From positions 1-6,708 of the forward strand of contig JBBITW010000188.1 in assembly GCA_037440525.1 (NCBI GenBank): a stretch of DNA of 6,708 nucleotides. The letters are read 5' to 3'. A model generated the notes under the pieces. That model was not told where the DNA came from. It made no database searches and saw only the letters and a program-made list of their open reading frames with translations. Source of the DNA: JBBITW01 sp037440525. Lineage in GTDB: Bacteria; Desulfobacterota; BSN033; UBA1163. Positions 1 to 6,555 of this stretch are shown here, one piece after another. The translations under genes and the position numbers were made by a program. Numbering within the stretch: position 1 is the first letter of the stretch; each line of letters opens with the position of its first letter.

Positions 1-22
1 TTCAAACCCTTATAAAACATAG

Positions 23-46
23 ATTCTTCGGCTAAAGCCTCAGAAT
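23..46. repeat. Small imperfect palindrome (intergenic stem-loop)
   Basis: ATTCT (23-27) pairs with AGAAT (42-46), and GGC (30-32) pairs with GCC (37-39) around a TAAA loop, with a two-base TC/TC mismatch between the two stems. Short palindromes of the form ATTCTTCGGC...GCCTCAGAATGAC are familiar as interspersed intergenic repeats in many bacterial genomes. Only one copy is seen in this window, so repeat status is inferred from resemblance and not shown here. It lies about 100 nt past the last stop codon of the operon. Confidence 0.4.
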
Positions 47-80
47 GACATTACGGCAAAGCCTCCAGGGGAAGAGGAGA

Positions 81-129
81 TAACCCCACCTTGCCTCCCC
101 TTATTTTAAGGGGAGGTATGGAGGGGTTA
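81..129. repeat. 49-nt near-perfect palindrome downstream of the operon (possible transcript-end hairpin)
   Basis: Bases 81-103 pair with 107-129 around a TTT loop (104-106). The inner ten base pairs are perfect (CCTCCCCTTA with TAAGGGGAGG), and the outer arm TAACCCC/GGGGTTA is also perfect. Only three of 23 positions fail to pair (88/122, 91/119, 93/117). The palindrome starts 17 nt past the stop codon of the last minus-strand gene, where a transcription terminator would be expected. However, neither strand has a T tract directly after the stem, so it is not a classic intrinsic terminator. It may instead stabilise the 3' end of the transcript, form a leaky terminator, or be a dispersed palindromic or MITE-like element. 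The structure is seen directly; the role is inference. Confidence 0.6.
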
Positions 130-146
130 ATTACTTAAGGATTTTT

Positions 147-1028
147 TCACACCTTTTTCCCAAAAGGGTAAAGATTTATATTCATATCCTTGTATTTTCC
201 TATCCAGCTTTCAAAATTCTTCTTCTCTTCATTAAATAATCTGATAGACTCCCTGTGCCAGCTGGATAGTCTATCAGGAAAATCCTCGCTGTAAAGCCCC
301 TTACCTTGATATGTTATCTCCAAGCCTCTATCAGAGGTTCTTACCTCTGCAACTGTCCCGCAGAATGCACACTCCACCTTACCTATTGTTCTTAAATCTG
401 ATGATCTTGACTCTGATTCGGCTCTAAATTTGATAATGTTGTTAAAACAGTTGGGACATTCAAAATCATTATTCTTTCTCTTATAAAATGGATTAACAAG
501 TGCCTCTCCGAGCTGACGGGCCATCTCTAAATTCCTTTTGTGTCTCAAGACATCCCCTGGCCATGCTCCCAGGAATGAGGCAGAATCCCTAAGATTCAAA
601 TTTAATAGTCTTGCAAGCACATTAAGTTCACCGAGTCCATAGCCCTCTTCATAGGGTATTCCATAGGTTACAAATGTGACACAGGGTTTACCTGCAAACC
701 TATCTCTCCAGTCTTTAAATAGAAATGCCCTGTCCAATATCCTTCGAATCCCAGTGTTTGAACCCCAGTTATATACAGGAGAGCAGATGATAATTCCATC
801 TGCCTCAGAGATTGTTTTAAGAAGAAACTCCATATCATCATTTCCTGGACATTTCCTACCTGGTTTCATACATGAGTAGCAGGCTTTGCATGGTTTTATA
901 TCAAGATCTAATAGTCGAATTATTTGAAGCTCATTTCCATCACCCATATTATAAAGAATCTCCTTTGCCATAATCTCGCAATTACCATTCTTTCTTGGTG
1001 ACGAAATCAGTCCAAGTATCTTTCTCAT
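147..1028 (-). CDS. Iron-sulfur flavoprotein (NADPH-dependent FMN reductase/flavodoxin fold) with zinc-ribbon-like C-terminal extension
   Basis: 293 aa. The N-terminal ~175 residues match the flavodoxin-like FMN_red fold of iron-sulfur flavoproteins. The loop SSPRKNGNCE (9-18) fits the FMN-phosphate binding site, and SPVYNWGSNTG (83-93) fits the second flavin-contacting loop. Cys47, 50, 53 and 60 form CX2CX2CX6C, which fits the compact [4Fe-4S] motif of Isf proteins. Such proteins are cytosolic one/two-electron carriers or reductases, mostly in anaerobes. Family members are usually about 190 aa; here about 110 extra residues follow, with two CxxC pairs (191/194 and 220/223) that look like a zinc ribbon. 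The ATG has AAGGG seven bases upstream. It is the last gene of the operon, 28 nt after the preceding stop, so it probably serves the flavoproteins upstream as electron acceptor or flavin partner. The physiological partner is unknown. Fold assignment is confident; role is inferred. Confidence 0.85.
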   Translation of the reverse strand: MRKILGLISSPRKNGNCEIMAKEILYNMGDGNELQIIRLLDLDIKPCKACYSCMKPGRKCPGNDDMEFLLKTISEADGIIICSPVYNWGSNTGIRRILDRAFLFKDWRDRFAGKPCVTFVTYGIPYEEGYGLGELNVLARLLNLNLRDSASFLGAWPGDVLRHKRNLEMARQLGEALVNPFYKRKNNDFECPNCFNNIIKFRAESESRSSDLRTIGKVECAFCGTVAEVRTSDRGLEITYQGKGLYSEDFPDRLSSWHRESIRLFNEEKKNFESWIGKYKDMNINLYPFGKKV

Positions 1029-1056
1029 AAATAAACCCTTTCATTTATTCTATTTT

Positions 1057-2775
1057 TCAGCCTCTTCTTACACTTTTAATTCTGAGACGAACCCTGGGTA
1101 GAATCCGAGAAGGAAGTGACTCTATTACCTTTTCAGGATCATAAGGGGCAGGAGGATTTGAGAGACCTTGAGGATCAAATTCACCTTTGAACCTATCAAC
1201 CCAGATCTGGAAGTCTGACCAGTTTGGCCCTTTATATAAAAGGCAGTGATGAAATGCCCCAAAGAAATTTGTGGCTCCGGTTTCATTTCCAACATCTGGA
1301 ACCACCTCCATAACCCATTTCAATCCTCTCTCCCAGGCCTCTTCATTGAAGAATGGAGAAATTTGATCCCAGTAATCAACATTTTGATAAAGCATGAATT
1401 CAAGATAGGCAGAATGGCCAAAGTCATTCGACTGCCACCAGCCCACATCTCCCTTTTCTGGAAGGAAATACTGATTATATTCCTCGAATAGAATCCTACC
1501 AAGGACCTTCCCTGTCTCAAAGGCACATTTAAGGCTTTCCTGGCCCCCGAGGGTTGAGATATAACCGCTTGTCATCATATACATACCATTTGCATCTGCA
1601 TTTTTTATCCATGACTCATCTGATGGTTTTGTTCTTCTTTCTGTGCCCCCATACTTCTTCATGATATCACTGCAGACATTGATTTCATATTCCATCTGCC
1701 TCTTTGAAGTATAGCCAACAAAGAGTGCTCTTAGAAGATGAAAGCTATCAATATCTTCCTTCGCTACTCCATTCCATTTCTCCCAGAAATCCTCCTTATC
1801 CTTAGCTATGGCAATATATCTCCAGAAGACAGGGACCTTTGTCCATGCCGCACCTATCTGTGCATGACTTACCTCAACCATACAGTCTTCCATCGATTTT
1901 CTATCAGGGAACTGAAAGTTTATCCATCTAATCCTCTCAGGATCCTTAAATGATAAATGAGTATCAGGGACAATACCTTCAGGAACAAGTATCTCTGTAG
2001 CATTTTCCAAGAATGAGAATACCTTTACACTCATTCTTGTAACAATACCCAAAGCTCCATTCCACGAATCGAGCCCCCTGAGAATGCCCATTAAATTTGG
2101 CCCTAACCCATCTCCCCAGAAACCCTCTTCTCCCTGAAGCCAAGAACCCGAATAAACGATTTCACCTTCAGGACTTACCCACTCAAGAGCCAATACCCTC
2201 CTTTCAGCGTTTCCCATCCTGTAATTGAGGGGCGATACACCGAAATTTATTGAATTCGCAATTACACATGAGGCTGAACCTCCACCTGTGTTGATAAACC
2301 AGAGACCATATTCCATGCAACCCTGACAATGGTGTCCATAGCGAACACCTGCCCCGAGTGTAACAACCATATTTTCTCTATCCATCTTCCATTCCCACAT
2401 CCTTTGAAGGTCTATTAGAACCATATCAGGTCGAAACCTCGGTGAGGCTGTTGTCATCCATCCAGAGCTCATTGGAAGATATGGAAGATGATATTTATTA
2501 CAAATCCTTACAATCCCTGCTACCTCCTCAGTGGATGAGGGAAGAACAACAACTGCAGGTGGATAGGATAAACCGAGATAACAATACTGTTCATTTCCAT
2601 ACCCCCTGCTGTAATAGGCCTGACGGGCCACCCTCTCCCTCGTAATCCATCTTGAACCAACAATCTCCTCCATCTCTTTAAATGCCTCCTCGGAAATCTC
2701 ATACCAGTATGGCTTCTTCCTCAATTGATTAAGCTTCTCTCTTACCTCTTCCTCAGAAATACGATATGTCGTCAC
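1057..2775 (-). CDS. FAD-binding oxidoreductase, VAO/p-cresol methylhydroxylase-like flavoprotein
   Basis: 572 aa from GTG at 2775; an ATG at 2814 would add 13 residues and overlap the upstream gene by 25 nt. The GTG is preferred because AGGGGG lies seven bases before it. Numbering from the upstream ATG, the PCMH-type FAD domain runs from about 65 to 265. It contains YPPAVVVLPSSTEEVAGIVR, then ILIDLQRM-like strand MVLIDLQRM (131-139), LGAGVRYG, the glycine-rich TGGGSASCVIANSINFG (176-192) and GALGIVTR (253-260). The C-terminal half fits the cap/substrate domain and ends in FDPQGLSNPPAP (546-557), the usual end of vanillyl-alcohol oxidase/PchF relatives. Such enzymes oxidise phenolic side chains, alcohols or hydroxy acids in the cytosol or at the membrane. 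An HHCQGC stretch at 161-166 is unusual. No signal peptide or membrane segment is evident. A cytochrome partner such as PchC is absent from the window, so the neighbouring Fe-S protein is the likely electron acceptor. Substrate unknown. Confidence 0.85.
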   Translation of the reverse strand: MTTYRISEEEVREKLNQLRKKPYWYEISEEAFKEMEEIVGSRWITRERVARQAYYSRGYGNEQYCYLGLSYPPAVVVLPSSTEEVAGIVRICNKYHLPYLPMSSGWMTTASPRFRPDMVLIDLQRMWEWKMDRENMVVTLGAGVRYGHHCQGCMEYGLWFINTGGGSASCVIANSINFGVSPLNYRMGNAERRVLALEWVSPEGEIVYSGSWLQGEEGFWGDGLGPNLMGILRGLDSWNGALGIVTRMSVKVFSFLENATEILVPEGIVPDTHLSFKDPERIRWINFQFPDRKSMEDCMVEVSHAQIGAAWTKVPVFWRYIAIAKDKEDFWEKWNGVAKEDIDSFHLLRALFVGYTSKRQMEYEINVCSDIMKKYGGTERRTKPSDESWIKNADANGMYMMTSGYISTLGGQESLKCAFETGKVLGRILFEEYNQYFLPEKGDVGWWQSNDFGHSAYLEFMLYQNVDYWDQISPFFNEEAWERGLKWVMEVVPDVGNETGATNFFGAFHHCLLYKGPNWSDFQIWVDRFKGEFDPQGLSNPPAPYDPEKVIESLPSRILPRVRLRIKSVRRG

Positions 2776-2782
2776 TTTACTA

Positions 2783-2788
2783 CCCCCT
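2783..2788 (-). promoter_or_regulatory. Ribosome binding site choosing the GTG start at 2775
   Basis: AGGGGG on the minus strand is followed by a seven-base spacer and then GTG (2775-2773). It sits just before the preceding gene's TGA (2792-2790), leaving a 14-nt gap between the genes. The upstream ATG at 2814 has only GGGA near it, inside the preceding gene. This favours the shorter protein. A GTG start with a close stop suggests translational coupling. Confidence 0.55.
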
Positions 2789-2789
2789 A

Positions 2790-4187
2790 TCAGATTGTCG
2801 ATGCAAGAAGGCATGTCAAATCCCAGACTCTTTTTACATTCAATGATTCAAGAGCAAGTGATTTCTCCAATTTAGAAAAACGTTCTCTCAGCTCTTCTAT
2901 ATTCTTCTTCATCCCCCCTCTTTTCATCCTTTGCAGAGATTCTTCAAAGACTTCAAAGGTTCTGGGATTTGCTGTAACAATGGCCCCAGCCCCTACAAAA
3001 TTTGCCTCCCTTAATCTCAAGTCACTAAGGAATGCCTGTTGCTGTGGGAATGCCTCTCTTACACCACCACATGAACCTGAACAGATAGCATTAAAATGGT
3101 GCCGGCGCATCTCAATAAGCTCAATTCCTGGTATACTTCTCAGAATCTCCCTTGGTGGTTCATAGCAACCATTGGTTCCCCTTCTAAATTCACGTTTCGG
3201 TTTTAATTTACCCCAGTCATTTGCATCCCTTATTCCCTGCCAGGGTATCCATGGCTCGGAAAGCCTTCCCAAACCGCATGGATCATGATACGTAACCTTC
3301 TCCAAAAATTCCTTCTTTGGCTTTATCACTCCCTCCCTGATAAGCTGATACGAAAGCTCTACAATATGAAGAACTTCAAAGCCAAGATCCTCTGTGGCTA
3401 TATCGAGAATCTTCGGGTACTCAACCTTAAGCATTCGATAACAGTCCGCACACTCTGTGACCACCTTTTTTGCCCCGAGACTATTTATCTTCTCGATTGT
3501 ATGTTTTGCCACTTTTTTTACATCTGAAATGAGACCTGTTACGAACAATTTATATCTGCAGCAACTCTGATCCTCCATAACCATAAAAGGAAGATCAGCG
3601 GTGTTAAGTATTTTTGCCACACTTCTTGGAATCTCAGGATATTTATATGCACCATAGCAACCAACAAAAAATAGAAGTTCAGCCTTCTTTGATATTTTCA
3701 CACCATCATCTGCCCAGGCCATCCTCCTCCTCTCTCCCTCTCCAAAATAGTTTCCAGTGTTCTCTATCCTCTGAGCCAATACCTTATGCTGGGACATAGG
3801 ACCCAAAGCATTATTGACGAGATGAACCATCAGTGCCTCATGCATCATGAGCATTTCAAGATCGAGATTCCTCTTACATGATACATCACAGCCTCCACAG
3901 AGATGGCATCTATAAACAATCTCCTTAAGCAAGGGGTCATCAATCCTCAAATCCCCAAATAGAATGCCACAAACAATCTTTGCCTTTCCTGCTGTGCCAT
4001 AATGATCCATCACACCCCATTCCCATTCAGGACATATCCATGAGAAGTCATATTCCTCCGCAGAAGGGACATAGGTCCAGTCTCCATATTTACACATTGC
4101 ACAACCGCAGCATGTCCTTGCTTCCCATAGGTAATTTTTGAGATCAAAATCAAGTTTAAATTTGAAAGGATTTATATCTTCTCCCAT
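2790..4187 (-). CDS. (Fe-S)-binding oxidoreductase subunit with CCG domains (HdrD/GlcF-like)
   Basis: 465 aa. The N-terminal half binds two cubane [4Fe-4S] clusters. The first set is C26/C27, C29, C32 and, after 19 intervening residues, C52-P; the second is the regular C94, C97, C100, C104 (CX2CX2CX3C). Next comes a canonical CCG domain with C177, C209-C210, C246 and C249, i.e. CX31CCX35CX2C, the pattern that carries the noncubane cluster in HdrB/HdrD. A second CCG-like half starts at HDPCGLGR (301-308) but has CSGSCGG (369-375) in place of CCGxGG, and ANPRT where a CxxC would be expected, so it may have lost a cluster. Proteins of this kind relay electrons between a flavoprotein and quinone, thiol or another carrier at the inner face of the membrane. 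No membrane helix is visible. The ATG has AGGGAG five bases upstream. It lies between two FAD proteins (24 nt after one, 14 nt before the other), arguing for a joint complex. GlcF, LutA or HdrD orthology is not claimed. Confidence 0.88.
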   Translation of the reverse strand: MGEDINPFKFKLDFDLKNYLWEARTCCGCAMCKYGDWTYVPSAEEYDFSWICPEWEWGVMDHYGTAGKAKIVCGILFGDLRIDDPLLKEIVYRCHLCGGCDVSCKRNLDLEMLMMHEALMVHLVNNALGPMSQHKVLAQRIENTGNYFGEGERRRMAWADDGVKISKKAELLFFVGCYGAYKYPEIPRSVAKILNTADLPFMVMEDQSCCRYKLFVTGLISDVKKVAKHTIEKINSLGAKKVVTECADCYRMLKVEYPKILDIATEDLGFEVLHIVELSYQLIREGVIKPKKEFLEKVTYHDPCGLGRLSEPWIPWQGIRDANDWGKLKPKREFRRGTNGCYEPPREILRSIPGIELIEMRRHHFNAICSGSCGGVREAFPQQQAFLSDLRLREANFVGAGAIVTANPRTFEVFEESLQRMKRGGMKKNIEELRERFSKLEKSLALESLNVKRVWDLTCLLASTI

Positions 4188-4211
4188 TTCGTCTCCCTTT
4201 AATCAATATCC

Positions 4212-5669
4212 TTAGAAGCAAAGCTTTCCAGGGCTCAAAATCCAGTTTGGATCAAAGAGCTTCTTTATCCTTCTCATATACTCCACATATCCCTTTGCCC
4301 TCGGAAGTGAGTAGACAACCTCTCCTACACCCTCATAAATACGATTAAAATATCCCCCTCTCTTAACCACCTCAAGAATGGCTCTTTTATTCATCTCTTT
4401 TATTATTCGGAATTCTTCACCATTCTTTTGATCATATGGAATCATAAATGTCATCTGGCAAGCCCTCATATCCTCTACAGGCTGGATATAAATTCCTATA
4501 TCCTCCATTGGATAATCGAACTGAGATGAAATATCCTTAAATAATTTGACAAACTCAGGGGTTTTTCTGAGTGTAGTCATAAATATGACCTCATGGCAAT
4601 TACCCTTTCTTAGATGTTTCCAATAAATCCTATCGGCGGGCCAGGGTCGTCTTAGCATTTCTGGAATTCTTTCCTCAATGCCATCTGGTGCCCCTTCCAG
4701 TCTTTCTCCAAATCTCAGGTGTGGAAACTTTCTCCTTAATTCGTTTTGAATATATTCAAATTGATATCCAACCATCTCCTCTGGTCTTCCCAGAGGCAGT
4801 CCGCTGAGGACATTGATAATAACCCAATTCGGTAAATTGGTCTTTAGCTCTAAATAACCCAATATATCAGCAAGACAAACATCATTTACCAGAAACCTCT
4901 CAAACCCAACATATCTCTGCCCCATCTCGTATAGTGGTGAGATGAGTTCTTCAAGTGTTTCTCCTGAGAAGAATATTGTCTTAGAGATTGATGGTATTGG
5001 TTCTATCTTACAGATCCCTTTTGTTACTATTCCAAGTGTTCCCTGAGAACCCTGTAAAAGCCTCCAGAAATCTATGGGACCAGGTCCCTGAGGGTTTACT
5101 CCGTCAGAGAAACAACCCTCCTTTCTAAATCTATTGATGCTCGCAGAACCAGTTATAAACCTCTCGCCAATACCCCATATTACCCACATGGAGGCTATTG
5201 TTTCACTATATTCAAACTTACATAGTGTTGGCTGTTCCCTTTCGAGATAATCCATGAGAACACTTCTATCCCTGTGTGGTAGAAGTGGCATGACGCATCT
5301 GTATCCTCTCTTCTCGAGCCAGCTTTGAACCTGCTCCCAGCTAACCCCTGGCTCGATATGGACCCAGTGGTTTACCTCATCAATCTCATGTATCCTGTTC
5401 ATTCCTGAAAGATCTAAAATTACGGAGTCATCCTTTCTCGGGATTGTTCCTCCATAGAAATGAATCTTTGAACTCGATGGATAAGCAGAGACACCTTCTT
5501 CATTAAGTTTAATAATGATACTTTGAAGTTCATCACTATCCTCAATCCTTATTACCATCCAGGGCCTTCTCGGTGTGGTAATGCTATAATCCGATGAATA
5601 CCTTTCAACATCCTCATCATTATCAAAAATCTTACCTTTTTTTAAAATACTTTCGATTATCTTTTTCAT
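4212..5669 (-). CDS. FAD-binding oxidoreductase subunit, GlcD/VAO-type, divergent
   Basis: 485 aa. The N-terminal FAD_binding_4 (PCMH) domain is recognised by the strand pair around WMVIRIEDSDELQSII (37-52), AYPSSSKIHFYGG (62-74), SVILDLSGMNRIHEID (82-97), IEPGVSWEQVQSWL (105-118) and LLQGSQGTLGIVTK (204-217). The C-terminus ends LFDPNWILSPGKL (471-483), the standard ending of GlcD-like and VAO-type oxidases. In place of the usual GGNxATNAGG segment is a different stretch at about 131-175 (PHRDRSVLMDYLEREQ and onward), so FAD contacts differ from classical glycolate oxidase. Expected role: two-electron oxidation of an organic substrate, passing electrons to the Fe-S protein that begins 24 nt downstream. 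No secretion signal or membrane segment. The start ATG has only a weak ribosome site (GGG eight bases upstream) and overlaps the stop of a short upstream ORF as ATGA, so it may depend on coupling. Substrate unknown. Confidence 0.85.
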   Translation of the reverse strand: MKKIIESILKKGKIFDNDEDVERYSSDYSITTPRRPWMVIRIEDSDELQSIIIKLNEEGVSAYPSSSKIHFYGGTIPRKDDSVILDLSGMNRIHEIDEVNHWVHIEPGVSWEQVQSWLEKRGYRCVMPLLPHRDRSVLMDYLEREQPTLCKFEYSETIASMWVIWGIGERFITGSASINRFRKEGCFSDGVNPQGPGPIDFWRLLQGSQGTLGIVTKGICKIEPIPSISKTIFFSGETLEELISPLYEMGQRYVGFERFLVNDVCLADILGYLELKTNLPNWVIINVLSGLPLGRPEEMVGYQFEYIQNELRRKFPHLRFGERLEGAPDGIEERIPEMLRRPWPADRIYWKHLRKGNCHEVIFMTTLRKTPEFVKLFKDISSQFDYPMEDIGIYIQPVEDMRACQMTFMIPYDQKNGEEFRIIKEMNKRAILEVVKRGGYFNRIYEGVGEVVYSLPRAKGYVEYMRRIKKLFDPNWILSPGKLCF

Positions 5670-5755
5670 AGCCTTAACCCATAAAGATATCCGAATCTTT
5701 CCATCACATCTGTATTCTTACTCTTATAAACCGTGCCAGGCACAGAGTTCTTCAT
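5666..5755 (-). other. Possible 29-codon ORF bridging the SDR end and the FAD-subunit start
   Basis: In the frame different from the SDR, an ATG at 5755 opens a 29-residue reading frame. It runs through the last ten SDR codons and the 54-nt gap and stops with TGA at 5668-5666, sharing ATGA with the start of the FAD subunit. AAGGG lies nine bases before its ATG. It could be a leader ORF that couples translation of the weakly initiated FAD subunit, or a chance open frame. The peptide matches nothing I recognise. There is an internal ATG at 5704. Low confidence that it is translated. Confidence 0.15.
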
Positions 5756-6485
5756 CTGTTGCAACCCTTCCAGTTATCCCCCTTGCATCCTGCTGGGCAA
5801 GGAATATCGCACACTTTACCATCCTCTCGGGTGAAACCCAGCCCTTCGTGTCCTCCTCCTTGACCCAGAATCTCATACCCTCTGTATCAACTACACCATG
5901 TGGCTTGAGACAATTAACAGCAATATTAAACCTTCCAACCTCGGCTGCTAATCCGTATGTGAATCTATCGAGTCCTGCCTTCGCAACACCATATGCCAGT
6001 CCAGTTGAGACAGTGCCACCATCCCTCTCATTTGCAGCCAGAGAAGAGATATTTATAATACTTCCCTGCCTCTGCTCAATCATCATCGGAAGCACAGCCT
6101 TTGCACAGAGAAATGCACCTGTTAGATTAACCCTTATTACAAGTTCCCAGCGCCGAAGCGGTGTCTCAACAACTGGATAATAGAAGGCCACTCCTGCATT
6201 GTTAACAAGGATATCTACTCTGCCAAATTCTGAGACCGCTCTTTTGACCATCTCATTTACACTATTCTCGTCAGTGACATCACACCTTACGGGTAACGCA
6301 ACTCCTCCTTCGGCTTTTATTTCCTCAACTGTCCTGTAGATAGTCCCGGGTAATCTCTCATTCTCTGATTCGCTTCGGGCTGCAACTATCACCCTTGCAC
6401 CTTCTTTTGCAAATCCAATGGCAATTGCCTTTCCGATACCACGGCTTGCGCCTGTTACAATAGCTACCTTATCTTTTAGTATCAT
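5724..6485 (-). CDS. Short-chain dehydrogenase/reductase (SDR), NAD(P)-dependent
   Basis: 253 aa from ATG 6485, the usual length of classical SDRs. It has a Rossmann fold with TGASRGIG (11-18) for the dinucleotide, CDVTD (68-72) at the adenine pocket, NNAG (95-98), Asn120, a serine at 147/148 and the catalytic YxxxK at Tyr165-Lys169. Arg37 just after the second strand suggests a preference for NADP(H). Between the serine and tyrosine there are about four more residues than the standard 13-residue spacing. NCLKPHGVVDTEG replaces the usual NxxxPG loop. It oxidises or reduces an alcohol/ketone or a beta-hydroxy/keto substrate in the cytosol; which one is unknown. An in-frame ATG at 6536 would add 17 residues (N-terminal, non-conserved), but AGGAGG lies five bases before the chosen ATG and the extension runs over the candidate promoter. 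It is the first gene of the operon, 54 nt before the FAD subunit. Confidence 0.92.
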   Translation of the reverse strand: MILKDKVAIVTGASRGIGKAIAIGFAKEGARVIVAARSESENERLPGTIYRTVEEIKAEGGVALPVRCDVTDENSVNEMVKRAVSEFGRVDILVNNAGVAFYYPVVETPLRRWELVIRVNLTGAFLCAKAVLPMMIEQRQGSIINISSLAANERDGGTVSTGLAYGVAKAGLDRFTYGLAAEVGRFNIAVNCLKPHGVVDTEGMRFWVKEEDTKGWVSPERMVKCAIFLAQQDARGITGRVATDEELCAWHGL

Positions 6486-6490
6486 TTCTC

Positions 6491-6496
6491 CCTCCT
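6491..6496 (-). promoter_or_regulatory. Strong ribosome binding site fixing the SDR start
   Basis: AGGAGG on the minus strand is followed by GAGAA and ATG (6485-6483). It is the strongest Shine-Dalgarno site in the window and sets the SDR start at 6485 in preference to the in-frame ATG at 6536. Confidence 0.75.
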
Positions 6497-6521
6497 TATT
6501 CCTATACGATTTATTTTTCAG

Positions 6522-6555
6522 AGCATAGTCAATCAAAATCCAAAATTTTTGTCAA
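6522..6555 (-). promoter_or_regulatory. Candidate promoter of the operon (TTGACA hexamer, poor -10)
   Basis: The minus strand has a perfect sigma-70 -35 hexamer TTGACA (6555-6550) followed by an AT-rich spacer and TATGCT (6527-6522, four of six matches to TATAAT). The 22-nt spacing is longer than the normal 16-18, and no better -10 lies at the standard distance, so this is weak or activator-dependent at best. A start near 6515 would give a leader of roughly 30 nt with the strong ribosome site. Its position before the first gene of five co-oriented genes supports a promoter nearby. Confidence 0.3.

Noticed and set aside
1..11. Shared CAAACCCTT at both window edges (3-11 and 6600-6608) as possible element ends
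   Set aside because: Nine bases only, same orientation, no flanking duplication and no mobility gene between them; most likely chance.
1..146. CRISPR array or small RNA in the left non-coding end
   Set aside because: There are no regularly spaced direct repeats. Only two unrelated palindromes are seen, and no promoter for a separate RNA is evident.
2725..3165. 146-codon plus-strand open frame
   Set aside because: It lies opposite the well-supported Fe-S protein and the start of the large flavoprotein, whose conserved motifs explain the sequence. Its own translation shows no family motif.
5848..6180. 110-codon plus-strand open frame
   Set aside because: It is antisense to the SDR catalytic region; the Ser/Pro/Thr-rich translation is typical of a shadow frame.
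6486..6536. 17-residue N-terminal extension of the SDR from ATG 6536
   Set aside because: The extension is not SDR-like, a strong AGGAGG fits the internal ATG at 6485, and the extension covers the candidate -10 region.
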